A stretch of DNA of 33,113 bases from contig JAJXZP010000169.1 of assembly GCA_021779995.1 (NCBI GenBank), positions 1 through 33,113 on the forward strand. Direction: 5' to 3'. Numbering within the stretch: position 1 is the first letter of the stretch; each line of letters opens with the position of its first letter. The notes under the pieces were generated by a model. That model was not told where the DNA came from, made no database searches, and saw only the letters and a list, made by a program, of their open reading frames with translations. The DNA comes from a bacterium. Lineage in GTDB: Bacteria; Spirochaetota; Spirochaetia; Treponematales; Rectinemataceae. Below, in pieces: positions 16,346 through 23,779 of the stretch. The position numbers and the translations under genes were made by a program.

Positions 16346-16375
16346 TTGAGCTTCCCGGCCTCGCGCGCCGATAGT
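16346..16375 (+). promoter_or_regulatory. Putative start-proximal promoter of CBM48-like gene
   Basis: TTGAGC (16346-16351), 18-bp spacer, GATAGT (16370-16375). The ATG at 16388 comes 12 nt after the -10 box, and no Shine-Dalgarno is visible. Confidence 0.35.
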
Positions 16376-16387
16376 ATCGATACGACC

Positions 16388-17131
16388 ATGAAACGTCTCC
16401 TCGTGCCCCTCGCGCTTGCCCTGGCCGCCTGGACCGCGACACTCGCCGCCGAGACTTCCGGCATTCTCGTCACGCGCGGTCCCGACGCCGCCAATCCGCT
16501 ACCCCTCCATCTCAAGCTCGCCGGCATGAGCTCCGCCGAGCCGCCGCAGGTCTTCGAGGATCGGCTCGTCCTCTCGGCGGCCGGCCCCTACCGTTTCGTC
16601 GGCGCGGCCTTCGCCCATGAGGGCTTCGCCGTCATCCATCCCTTCGAGCGCAACCGCCAGGGGGTCTTCGTCCTGGCCTATCCCATCCCGCTCAAGCGCA
16701 CGGAGCCCCTCGTCTACCGCCTCGTCATCGACGGCGTGTGGACCTCCGACCCCAGCGACCCCGATCAGACGAGCGATCCGAGCACCGGGGTCGAGCTTTC
16801 CGTCGCCCAGGTGCCCTACATCAGCGACCTGCACCTCGGGCTGTACAGGATCCTCGGCCGCGACGGGCACGTGGCCCATTTCGTGTTCCGGGGCAGGCCG
16901 GGCGAGCTCGTCACCGTCTGCGGCGACTTCAACGACTGGGATCCCTTCATGTACGAGATGACCGAGACGCGGCCGGGCCGCTACGAGCTGGCCCTGAGCC
17001 TGACGCCGGGGCGCCACTACTACGATTTCGTCTATCGCGGCGATTTCGTGCCCGACCCGCTGAACGGGGTGAAGGCGGCCACCGGCGAGGGCAGGGTCGT
17101 GTCGGTGCTTACGGTGCCGCCGCCGGACTGA
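16388..17131 (+). CDS. Secreted protein with CBM48/AMPK-type glycogen-binding-like domain
   Basis: 247 residues with a signal peptide (MKRLLVPLALALAAWTATLA, cleavage about residue 21). The C-terminal half (about 160-242) is a CBM48-like early-set domain: VTVCGDFNDWDPFMYEMT, GRYELALSLTPGRHYYDFVY and FVPDPLNG are typical of AMPK-beta and glycogen-branching-enzyme modules. The preceding half (about 60-140) shows a weaker copy of the same pattern (LVYRLVIDGVWTSDP), suggesting two tandem domains. No catalytic domain is attached. A role in binding alpha-glucan or in periplasmic protein interaction is inference. A GTG 19 codons upstream would hide the signal peptide, so the ATG is preferred. The 3' end overlaps the convergent dehydrogenase gene by 23 bp. 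Confidence 0.75.
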   Translation: MKRLLVPLALALAAWTATLAAETSGILVTRGPDAANPLPLHLKLAGMSSAEPPQVFEDRLVLSAAGPYRFVGAAFAHEGFAVIHPFERNRQGVFVLAYPIPLKRTEPLVYRLVIDGVWTSDPSDPDQTSDPSTGVELSVAQVPYISDLHLGLYRILGRDGHVAHFVFRGRPGELVTVCGDFNDWDPFMYEMTETRPGRYELALSLTPGRHYYDFVYRGDFVPDPLNGVKAATGEGRVVSVLTVPPPD

Positions 17132-18110
17132 GCGGCCCCGGCCTAAGCTCCTCCAGGACATTCTCCGCGGCGCGGCGCCGCAGCTCCACGATCGACTCGC
17201 GCGAGGCGTAGGCCGAGTGGTCGCTCAGGACGACGTTCCGGAGCGAGCGCAGCCGCGAGCCCGCGGGCAGGGGCTCCGCCGAGAAGACGTCGAGGCCGGC
17301 CCCGCCGAGCGCGCCCTCGGCCAGGGCGGCGCCGAGCGCCTCCTCGTCGATGAGGGCCCCGCGCGAGACGTTCACGATCACCGCGTCGCGCTTCATGGCG
17401 GCCAGCTGCCTGGCGCCGAGGATGCCGCGCGTCTCGGCCTTGAGCGGAAGGTGCAGCGAGATCCAGTCGGCCGACGCGAGGAGCTCGTCGAAGCCTGCCG
17501 GCCGCACGGTGACGCCGAGAGTCGCCGGGGCGCCGCCGAGAGCCTCGGCGATGCGAGCGGGCGAGATGTGCGGACTCCATACCAGTATTTCCCGGAAGCC
17601 CAGACCGAGGGCGGCCCGAGCGAAGCCGCGAGCCGTGCCGCCGAAGCCGAGGATGCCGAGCGTTGTGCCGCGGACGCGGCGGCCGAAGGGGCGGAGGTCC
17701 CAGAGCCGCTCGCGCACGCTGCGGTCGCGCAGGGCGAGGCCGCGCGCGCAGGAAAGGAGGAGGGCCAGGGCGTGCTCGGCCACCTCCGCGTCGCAGTAGC
17801 CCGAGACGCCGCGCACCGCGATGCCCCGCCTGCGCGCGGCCTCCACGTCGATGTTGTCGAGCCCGGAGCCGTAGCGCGAGATCACGCGGCAGCGGCCGAG
17901 CGCCTCGATGGCCGAGGCGTCCACCGGCGCGAGATTGACGAGGAGAGCGTCGGCCTCGGCTCCGGCGGCCGCGACGTCGGCCGAGCTGCGGCACCTCGCG
18001 ACGACCAGCTCGGCGCCGGCCGCCTCGAGAATCGAGCGCTCGAGGTCCGCGTCGCCGAAGCGGTCGTCCGTGACGACGACCAGGGGCCGGCGCCCCGCCG
18101 TGCCGGTCAT
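17109..18110 (-). CDS. D-2-hydroxyacid dehydrogenase family oxidoreductase (NAD-dependent)
   Basis: 333 residues. The family interconverts 2-keto acids and D-2-hydroxy acids; here the substrate cannot be read. Visible are the catalytic substrate-binding domain at both ends (VISRYGSGLDNIDVEAA about 76-92), the Rossmann core with GILGFGGTARGFA (152-164) for NAD, and the catalytic triad R250 (NVSRGALID), E279 (DVFSAEPLP) and H298 (LSDHSAYAS). The GFGxxAR variant is common in the C-terminal-binding-protein-like branch. The start ATG overlaps the chemoreceptor's stop by 4 bp (ATGA), so translation is coupled. It therefore belongs to the oxygen-sensor operon, where it may report or adjust cell redox state; that role is inference. 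Confidence 0.9.
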   Translation of the reverse strand: MTGTAGRRPLVVVTDDRFGDADLERSILEAAGAELVVARCRSSADVAAAGAEADALLVNLAPVDASAIEALGRCRVISRYGSGLDNIDVEAARRRGIAVRGVSGYCDAEVAEHALALLLSCARGLALRDRSVRERLWDLRPFGRRVRGTTLGILGFGGTARGFARAALGLGFREILVWSPHISPARIAEALGGAPATLGVTVRPAGFDELLASADWISLHLPLKAETRGILGARQLAAMKRDAVIVNVSRGALIDEEALGAALAEGALGGAGLDVFSAEPLPAGSRLRSLRNVVLSDHSAYASRESIVELRRRAAENVLEELRPGPLSPAAAP

Positions 18111-18961
18111 GAGCGGCGCGCGAGAATGCCGTCGAGGAAGGAGTGGCTCGACGCCAGGGAGTGGAAGACGGCGTGCGTGTCCTTCATCCCCATCGAGATG
18201 GTCTCCAGCGAGCCGAGCCCCTCGGTGAGCGCCTGGCTCTCCTCCTTGATCGACCCGGAGATCTGGGAGAGGAACTGCCCCGCCTTCTCGATGCTCTGGG
18301 CGTTCTCCTGGAAGTTGGCGAGCACCTCGGCGAAGGAGACGCGGAAGCGCTCGAGCAGCTCGAGGAAGCCGCGCATGCGCTCGTCGATGGCCTTGACGGA
18401 GTTCTTGAACTCCCCGATCGTCGACTCGATCTGCTTGGCGAAGTCGTCGGTCTGGCCGGCCAGGGTGCGCACCTCGTTGGCGATGATGCGGAAGCCCTTG
18501 CCCACCGAGCCGGCGCGCGCCGCCTCGATCGAGGCGTTGATGGCCAGGATGTTCGTGCGGTCCGACACGTCGCGGATCGAGCCGGTCACCTCGGCGATCT
18601 TGGAGGTCTTGTCCTGCAGCTCCCGGAACAGGCCTCCGATGCGGCGCGCGTCCTCGGCGGCCTGCTCGACCTCCTCCATCCGCTTGCCGACGCCGGAGTC
18701 CATGCTCGAGTTCTTCACGAGGATCTCGGTCATCTGCGAGTCGATGCTGTCGGCGTTGGCCGAGGTGCTCTGGCTCGTGGCGCGGATCTCCTCGAAGGCC
18801 GCCACGATCGAGTCGAGCGAGGCTTCGATGCCGCCGATGGAGGACTCGAGCAGCTCGAGCGAGCGGTTCGTGACCGTCGAGAGGACCACCGACTTGTTGT
18901 AGCCGACGGTGAAGCGCTCGATCGCGATCCGGTAGTTGTCGATGACGTTTTCGTCTGCCAT
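18107..18961 (-). CDS. Soluble cytoplasmic chemoreceptor (MCP signalling domain without sensor domain)
   Basis: 284 residues, almost wholly helical with no membrane segment and no ligand-binding domain. The kinase-coupling hairpin tip is clear: RTNILAINASIEAARAG then GKGFRIIANEVRTLAG (135-169). The N-terminal helix (about 1-60) and C-terminal helix (about 200-284) form the rest of the coiled-coil antiparallel hairpin. No C-terminal NWETF-type methyltransferase tether is present. Such sensorless soluble receptors in several phyla are genetically coupled to the diiron protein ODP, which acts as their sensor and modulates CheA; the Treponema denticola pair is the studied case. Here the ODP gene ends 8 bp upstream, supporting that role. 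Ribosome binding site GAGG is weak. A hydroxyacid dehydrogenase follows with a 4-bp overlap. Confidence 0.92.
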   Translation of the reverse strand: MADENVIDNYRIAIERFTVGYNKSVVLSTVTNRSLELLESSIGGIEASLDSIVAAFEEIRATSQSTSANADSIDSQMTEILVKNSSMDSGVGKRMEEVEQAAEDARRIGGLFRELQDKTSKIAEVTGSIRDVSDRTNILAINASIEAARAGSVGKGFRIIANEVRTLAGQTDDFAKQIESTIGEFKNSVKAIDERMRGFLELLERFRVSFAEVLANFQENAQSIEKAGQFLSQISGSIKEESQALTEGLGSLETISMGMKDTHAVFHSLASSHSFLDGILARRS

Positions 18962-18969
18962 GTCGCGCC

Positions 18970-19746
18970 TCAGACCTTGTAGGTTTCGTCGAGGAGGTCC
19001 GCGCCGCACCTGAGCGCGGAGAACCAGGCCAGGAAGTCGGCCACGGCCTTGCCGCGGTAGACGCCGCCGTGCTGGGGGGCGATCATGTCCGGGGCCAGGG
19101 CCGAGACGAGCTCGGACCAGCGCCGGGCCGGAGCGTTGCCCGCCATGACCCGCTTGTGGAAGGGCTCGATGTTCGGCCGCGCCGCGGCGAAGTCGTCGAT
19201 GAAGAGCGTCTCGGCCCCGTCGGGAAAGATGGCCGCCCCGATGTCGCCCGAGAAGAGGATCCTGGAGCGCTCGTCGTAGAGCGACCAGGCCCCGGGCGAG
19301 TGGAGGAAGTGGCTGGGCACGAAGCTGAGCTTGGCGCCGGACGGCAGGCCGATGCCGCGCGGGAAGTCCTCGATGGCGGCCACGCGCGAGGCCTCGACGA
19401 TGCCGAAGTGCGGCAGGAAGCGGTGCCAGAGCGAGGCGATGTAGATCTTGGCCGGGGTGACGCCGAGCCAGAGGGCTATGCCCGAGGAGACGTCGGGGTC
19501 CTGGTGCGAGAAAAAGATGCCCTCGATCCGGTCGATGGAGATGAAGCGGCTGACCGTGGCGACGACGCGCGAGAAGAGGTGCACCCCGCCCGGGTCGAGG
19601 AGCCAGCCCTTGCTGCCGTCGATGATGAGGTACTGCATGGTCTGGACCACACCCTTGCGGTAATCCGCGTCCGCGCCGAGCCAGATGAACTTGTGATTGC
19701 CGTCGTCGAAGAGAATGCGGCCGTTGACATCGTTGCGATCTATCAT
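18970..19746 (-). CDS. Oxygen-binding diiron protein ODP (metallo-beta-lactamase fold chemotaxis sensor)
   Basis: 258 residues with a metallo-beta-lactamase fold related to flavodiiron proteins but without a flavodoxin domain. The diiron ligand pattern can be read: H81 and D83/D85 in FFSHQDPDVSSG, H146 in PSHFLHSPG, D168 in LFSGDIGAA, H226 in APQHGGVY. These are the spacings of the flavodiiron HxExDx...H...D...H set, with Asp in place of Glu (D83) and Val where many family members have a second His (V86). In T. denticola, ODP binds O2 reversibly as a stable peroxo complex, senses iron and oxygen, and affects CheA through a soluble receptor. The start at 19746 has GGGAGG upstream. The receptor gene follows 8 bp later; GH5 is divergent. 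Confidence 0.9.
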   Translation of the reverse strand: MIDRNDVNGRILFDDGNHKFIWLGADADYRKGVVQTMQYLIIDGSKGWLLDPGGVHLFSRVVATVSRFISIDRIEGIFFSHQDPDVSSGIALWLGVTPAKIYIASLWHRFLPHFGIVEASRVAAIEDFPRGIGLPSGAKLSFVPSHFLHSPGAWSLYDERSRILFSGDIGAAIFPDGAETLFIDDFAAARPNIEPFHKRVMAGNAPARRWSELVSALAPDMIAPQHGGVYRGKAVADFLAWFSALRCGADLLDETYKV

Positions 19747-19781
19747 GCTGACCTCCCTGAATGTCCGCCCCTCGGGCGCTA

Positions 19782-19811
19782 TTGTCGACTCCGCGGAGCG
19801 GAAGCTATAGT
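19782..19811 (+). promoter_or_regulatory. Putative promoter of GH5 gene
   Basis: TTGTCG (19782-19787), 18-bp spacer, TATAGT (19806-19811). A leader of about 11 nt carries GGAGG (19819-19823) before the ATG at 19829. It lies in the 82-bp divergent spacer with the ODP gene. Confidence 0.4.
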
Positions 19812-19828
19812 CGCCCGTGGAGGCCCCC

Positions 19829-21742
19829 ATGCACAGTATAGGCGATCGGTGGCGGGACGCGGAAGGCCGGCGTATCGTGCTTCGCGGCGTGAATCTCGGC
19901 GGCGACTCGAAGGTGCCTGCGCGTCCCGAGGGCGCCACCCATCGGCGCGAGGGCTTCTATCTCAGGCGGGGCGTCTCGTTCGTGGGCCGGCCTTTCCCCC
20001 TCCAGGAGGCCGAGGAGCATTTCGGCCGCCTCAGGCGCTGGGGCATGAATTTCCTGCGCCTCATCGTCACCTGGGAGGCGGTGGAGCACGACGGCCCCGG
20101 CGTCTACGACGAGGAGTATCTCGACTACCTGGAGGCCCTCGTCGCCGAGGCGGGCGAGCACGGGCTCTCGCTCTTCATCGATCCCCACCAGGATGTGTGG
20201 AGCCGCTGGACGGGAGGGGACGGGGCTCCCCTCTGGACCCTGGAGGCCGCCGGCTTCGAGCCCGAGCGCCTCCACGCCTCCGGGGCGGCGATCGTGCACC
20301 AGGAAGCGGGCGATCCCTTTCCGCGGATGATCTGGGACGCCAACTACAACCGCCTGGGCTGCGCCACCATGTTCACCCTCTTCTACGCAGGCGATACCTT
20401 CGCCCCGGGCATCCCGGGACCGGAGGGCGCCTCGCTGCAGGGCTTCCTGCAGGAGCGCTTCATCGCCGCGATGGAGAGAGTCGCGTCGCGCCTGGCCCGC
20501 TTCGATCACGTCCTCGGATTCGACAGCCTCAACGAGCCCTCGGCCGGCTTCATCGGCCTCGAGGACCTCTCGCGCCTGGAGCGCGCGATCAGCAAGGTGG
20601 GCCCCATGCCGAGCCCCTGGGAGGCGATGCGCGCCGGCTCGGGATTCCCCGCCGAGGTGGACTTCTACGGCATCAAGGGTCTGGGGCAGGGTGTGGTGGG
20701 CAAGAGGCTCCTCGGGAGTCCGGGGGTCAGGGCCTGGAAAGACGGCATCGACTGCCTGTGGCTGCGAGCAGGCGTCTGGGACGTGGTGGATGGGCTGCCC
20801 CGCCTGCTGAAGCCGCGCCATTTCGCCGAGGTCGAGGGCCGCGCGGTGGACTTCTCGCCCGATTTCCTCGTGCCCTTCGCCAGACGCTTCATCGGACGCC
20901 TGCGCTCGGTCTCGAAGCGCAGCCGGCGCTTCGCCCTCTTCATGGAAGGAGTGCCCGAGGGGGGCCGCCCCTCCTGGAAGCCCGAGCCCGACGAGCTGCC
21001 CGTGGTGAACGCCACTCACTGGTACGACGGCCTCACCCTCTTTACGAAGATCTGGACGGGCTTCCTCGCCTACGACACCGAGACCGGAAGGATCCACGTG
21101 GGGCGCCGCCGGGCCAGGCGGCATTTCGCGGCGGCGCTGCGGCGGATCAAGGATCACGCCCGCGACGCGATGGGCGGCATTCCCACCCTCCTCGGGGAGT
21201 TCGGCCTGCCCTTCGACCTCAACTGGCGCCGTGCCTACCGCGGCCGGGGCGACTACCGGGCGCACGAGCGCGCGCTTTCGGCCTACTACGACGCGGTCGA
21301 CGAGAACCTCCTGGATGCCGCGCTCTGGAACTACAGCGCGGGCAACACGCACGAGCGCGGCGACCTGTGGAACGGCGAGGACCTCTCGGTCTACTGCGGC
21401 GACGAGGCCCGGGACGGGCGAACCGAGACGGGCGATCCGCGCGACTCGGGCGGCAGGGCGCTGCGCGGCTTCGTGCGGCCCTACGCGCGGGCCATCGCCG
21501 GGGACCTGCGCGAGATGAGCTTCGACTTCGCGAAGGGCGAGTTCCGCCTGCGCTACGCTCCCGATCGCGCCGTGACGGCGCCCACCGAGATCTTCGTGCC
21601 GGCGATCCAGTACCCGCACGGCTTCCATGTCGAGGCCCGGGGCGGCCGCATCGACCTGAGCGGCAAGGACTCGCTCGTCCTCGTCCGCTCCGACGCGGAC
21701 GGGGACGCGGACGAAGTGGTCGTTCGCATAACGCGTTCCTGA
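19829..21742 (+). CDS. Glycoside hydrolase family 5, glucosylceramidase-like (GH5_12-like)
   Basis: 637 residues: an N-terminal GH5 TIM-barrel (about 10-530) and a C-terminal beta-sandwich (about 545-637). The acid/base is E236 (FDSLNEPSAGF) and the nucleophile E457 (TLLGEFGLPFDLN). Segments such as LFIDPHQDVWSRWTGGDGAPLWTL and YNRLGCATMFTLFYAG resemble fungal GH5_12 enzymes that cut glucosylceramides or steryl glucosides (EGCrP type), by recall. There is no signal peptide, so it should act inside the cell. GGAGG precedes the ATG at 19829; GTG 19817 is too close to the predicted transcription start. It is divergent from the ODP operon and followed by a phosphodiester-glycosidase lipoprotein 106 bp downstream. 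Confidence 0.85.
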   Translation: MHSIGDRWRDAEGRRIVLRGVNLGGDSKVPARPEGATHRREGFYLRRGVSFVGRPFPLQEAEEHFGRLRRWGMNFLRLIVTWEAVEHDGPGVYDEEYLDYLEALVAEAGEHGLSLFIDPHQDVWSRWTGGDGAPLWTLEAAGFEPERLHASGAAIVHQEAGDPFPRMIWDANYNRLGCATMFTLFYAGDTFAPGIPGPEGASLQGFLQERFIAAMERVASRLARFDHVLGFDSLNEPSAGFIGLEDLSRLERAISKVGPMPSPWEAMRAGSGFPAEVDFYGIKGLGQGVVGKRLLGSPGVRAWKDGIDCLWLRAGVWDVVDGLPRLLKPRHFAEVEGRAVDFSPDFLVPFARRFIGRLRSVSKRSRRFALFMEGVPEGGRPSWKPEPDELPVVNATHWYDGLTLFTKIWTGFLAYDTETGRIHVGRRRARRHFAAALRRIKDHARDAMGGIPTLLGEFGLPFDLNWRRAYRGRGDYRAHERALSAYYDAVDENLLDAALWNYSAGNTHERGDLWNGEDLSVYCGDEARDGRTETGDPRDSGGRALRGFVRPYARAIAGDLREMSFDFAKGEFRLRYAPDRAVTAPTEIFVPAIQYPHGFHVEARGGRIDLSGKDSLVLVRSDADGDADEVVVRITRS

Positions 21743-21848
21743 CATGGCCTCGCCGGTTTCCGCATGCCCGACGGGGCGGTTTCGCGGGCCGGCTCCGTAC
21801 GCCTCGCCGTCTCCCGTCTCCCGCGCCGACGGACCGGGGGCCGCGGAG

Positions 21849-22745
21849 ATGGCAGTTCCGCGCAGCCCGCCCGGTGCACGTGCCGCGGCTCTGCTCGCCG
21901 CGGCGCTGTTCGCCGCCCTGCTGGCGGCTTCCTGCGCGAGCCTGCCGATCGCGGGCGCGGCCGCCCTGCCGCCCGAAGGATCGGCGCCCTCCTGGCAGAG
22001 CCTGGCGCGGGGATTGGACTACGCGGCCTTCGACCTCGGCGACCCTCCTCTGCGGCTGCGCGCCCTCCGCATCGACCTCGCCGCGCCGGGCGTGCAGGTC
22101 GTCGTCACGCCGCCTTCCGGCCGGCCCGGCCTGACGGTCGGGCGCAGGGTGAGCGATTTCGCTTCGGCCTTCGGCTGCGTCGCCGCGGTGAACGGCGGCC
22201 CCTTCTCCTATTCCTCCGCGGCGGGGCTCTTCGCGCCGAGGGGCCTGTCGATCTCCGACGGGCGGCTCGTCTCCCCTCCCGACCCGCGCTACGCCGCCCT
22301 CGTGTTTCCCGCCTCGGGCGGGGCCAGGGTCGTGCGCCAGGCCGACCTACCCGATCTCGGAACGCTGCGCGACGCGGTGGGCGGTTTTTTCGTCGTTTTG
22401 GAATCGGGGGAGCCCGTGGGCAATGACCTGCGGAGGGCCCCGCGCACCGCCGCCGGAGTCTCGCCCGACGGCCGGATCCTCTACCTGCTCGTGGCCGACG
22501 GCAGGCAAAGGCTGAGCGTCGGCCTCACCGAGCGCGAGAGCGGGGCCTGGCTGGCCTGGCTCGGCGCCTCGGAGGGGCTCGGTCTGGACGGAGGCGGCTC
22601 CTCGGCGATGGCGCTCCGCTCGGGGGGCGGGACGAAGGTCGTGAACGTCCCGATCAATTGCGGCGTGCCGGGCTGGGAGCGCGTCGTGGGGAATTGCCTG
22701 GGCTTCCGCTCGGGACCGACCATCGGGGCCCGGGACCGACCGTAG
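21849..22745 (+). CDS. Phosphodiester glycosidase family (NAGPA-like) lipoprotein
   Basis: 298 residues from the ATG at 21849 (35 more codons are open upstream but low in complexity). A signal peptide ends in the lipobox LLAASC, predicting lipid anchoring. The NAGPA domain is marked by AAVNGGPFSYSSAAGLFAPRGLSISDGRL, TAAGVSPDGRILYLLVADGRQ and LGLDGGGSSAMAL. The domain is named after the mammalian enzyme that uncovers mannose-6-phosphate tags; bacterial members hydrolyse diverse sugar phosphodiesters and some are thought to act on teichoic-acid-like polymers. It probably acts at the cell surface or periplasm. The last codons are encoded by the first two units of a 20-bp tandem repeat, so the C-terminus (SGPTIGARDRP) is repeat-derived. 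Confidence 0.87.
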   Translation: MAVPRSPPGARAAALLAAALFAALLAASCASLPIAGAAALPPEGSAPSWQSLARGLDYAAFDLGDPPLRLRALRIDLAAPGVQVVVTPPSGRPGLTVGRRVSDFASAFGCVAAVNGGPFSYSSAAGLFAPRGLSISDGRLVSPPDPRYAALVFPASGGARVVRQADLPDLGTLRDAVGGFFVVLESGEPVGNDLRRAPRTAAGVSPDGRILYLLVADGRQRLSVGLTERESGAWLAWLGASEGLGLDGGGSSAMALRSGGGTKVVNVPINCGVPGWERVVGNCLGFRSGPTIGARDRP

Positions 22746-22790
22746 AGGCTCGGGACCGACCGTAGAGGCTCGGGACCGGCCATCGGGCGG
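22711..22790 (+). repeat. 20-bp tandem repeat, four units
   Basis: Units at 22711-22730, 22731-22750, 22751-22770, 22771-22790. The two middle units are identical (CGGGACCGACCGTAGAGGCT); the outer two share the first half and end in CATCGGG. The array straddles the stop codon (22743-22745) of the NAGPA gene in the convergent space with ccdA. Confidence 0.93.
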
Positions 22791-22843
22791 GGTATCGAAG
22801 GATATCTTCCAAGCCGCCGGCCGGCGCTGCGAGCGCGACCCGG

Positions 22844-23779
22844 CTAGACTCCCTGGAAGAGCAGCCAGCTCGACACGATATGCATCGTCGACCAGAGGCC
22901 CGTCGCGTCCCCCGCGGCGAGCACGACCAGGGCGGCGGCGAGGACCACGCGCGGCGGCGAGAGTATCTTCTCGCGCCGGAGCCGGGGCAGGGCCAGGATC
23001 AGGACGGCCAGGACGAGCCACAGCAGCGCGCCTATCGCGCGGGCCTGCCCGGGCGCGTCGATGGCGAACTCCTTGAGCGCCAGCCCGGCCTGGGGCGCGA
23101 GGGAGCTCACCCGGCCGAGCTGGCCGAGGGCCATGCCGGCGCCGAGCGCGATGAGCAGCGCGCCCGAGACGATCTTCACGCCGAGGGCGTGCCGCTTGAA
23201 CCAGTCCATCAGCCGGCGCATCCGGTCGAAGAAAAGTCCCGCGGCGAGGAAGGGCAGGGCGAGCCCCGCCGAGTAGGCGGCCAGGAGGAGCGCCGATCGC
23301 GCCGTGTTACCCTCGCGCGCCGCGTATAAAAGGATCGAGGCGAGTATGGGACCTATGCAGGGCGACCAGCCCGCGGCGAAGGCCACGCCCAGGCCGAAGG
23401 CCCCGAAATAGCCGCGCGGGGCGTTCGTGGCGTGGACGCGCGCCTCGAGGTTGAGCACCTTGATGAAATCGAAGATCAGGTTGAGTCCGAGGAGGACGAT
23501 GAGGGCGCCCGCGACGATCGTGATGGTCCGCGAGAGCCCGCCGAGCATGATCGAGGCCCCCGAGAAGATGATACCCAGGACGGCGAACACGAGGGTGAAG
23601 CCGAGCACGAACACCAAGGTCCTCGCCAGGATGCGAAACCGCCCCGCGCCGGTGCGGATGTCGGCGAGGGCGTAGCCCGAGATGAAGGACAGGTAGCCCG
23701 GAATCAGGGGCAGGATGCAGGGCGAGAGGAAGCTGAGGAGCCCGGCTGCCGCCGCCGTGAGGAGGCCGACCTCCCTCAT
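22844..23779 (-). CDS. ccdA: Cytochrome c biogenesis/thiol-transport protein CcdA
   Basis: 311 residues, inner-membrane. CcdA carries electrons from cytoplasmic thioredoxin to periplasmic thiol proteins. The redox cysteines are C21 (FLSPCILPLIPGYLSFI) and C141 (GWSPCIGPILASIL), in the two pseudo-repeated triple-helix halves. The usual CcdA has six helices and about 220-250 residues; this one has about 70 extra residues with two additional hydrophobic segments (about 243-262 and 275-310) and a loop between. The start overlaps the tlpA stop by 4 bp (ATGA), so the pair is translationally coupled and TlpA is the likely partner. It is convergent with the NAGPA gene. Confidence 0.93.
   Translation of the reverse strand: MREVGLLTAAAAGLLSFLSPCILPLIPGYLSFISGYALADIRTGAGRFRILARTLVFVLGFTLVFAVLGIIFSGASIMLGGLSRTITIVAGALIVLLGLNLIFDFIKVLNLEARVHATNAPRGYFGAFGLGVAFAAGWSPCIGPILASILLYAAREGNTARSALLLAAYSAGLALPFLAAGLFFDRMRRLMDWFKRHALGVKIVSGALLIALGAGMALGQLGRVSSLAPQAGLALKEFAIDAPGQARAIGALLWLVLAVLILALPRLRREKILSPPRVVLAAALVVLAAGDATGLWSTMHIVSSWLLFQGV

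Noticed and set aside
16331-16387. Upstream GTG start for the CBM48-like protein
   Set aside because: It would bury the clear signal peptide behind 19 residues and lies at or upstream of the predicted promoter.
22711-22790. CRISPR-like array
   Set aside because: Units are contiguous 20-bp repeats with no unique spacers and no cas genes nearby.
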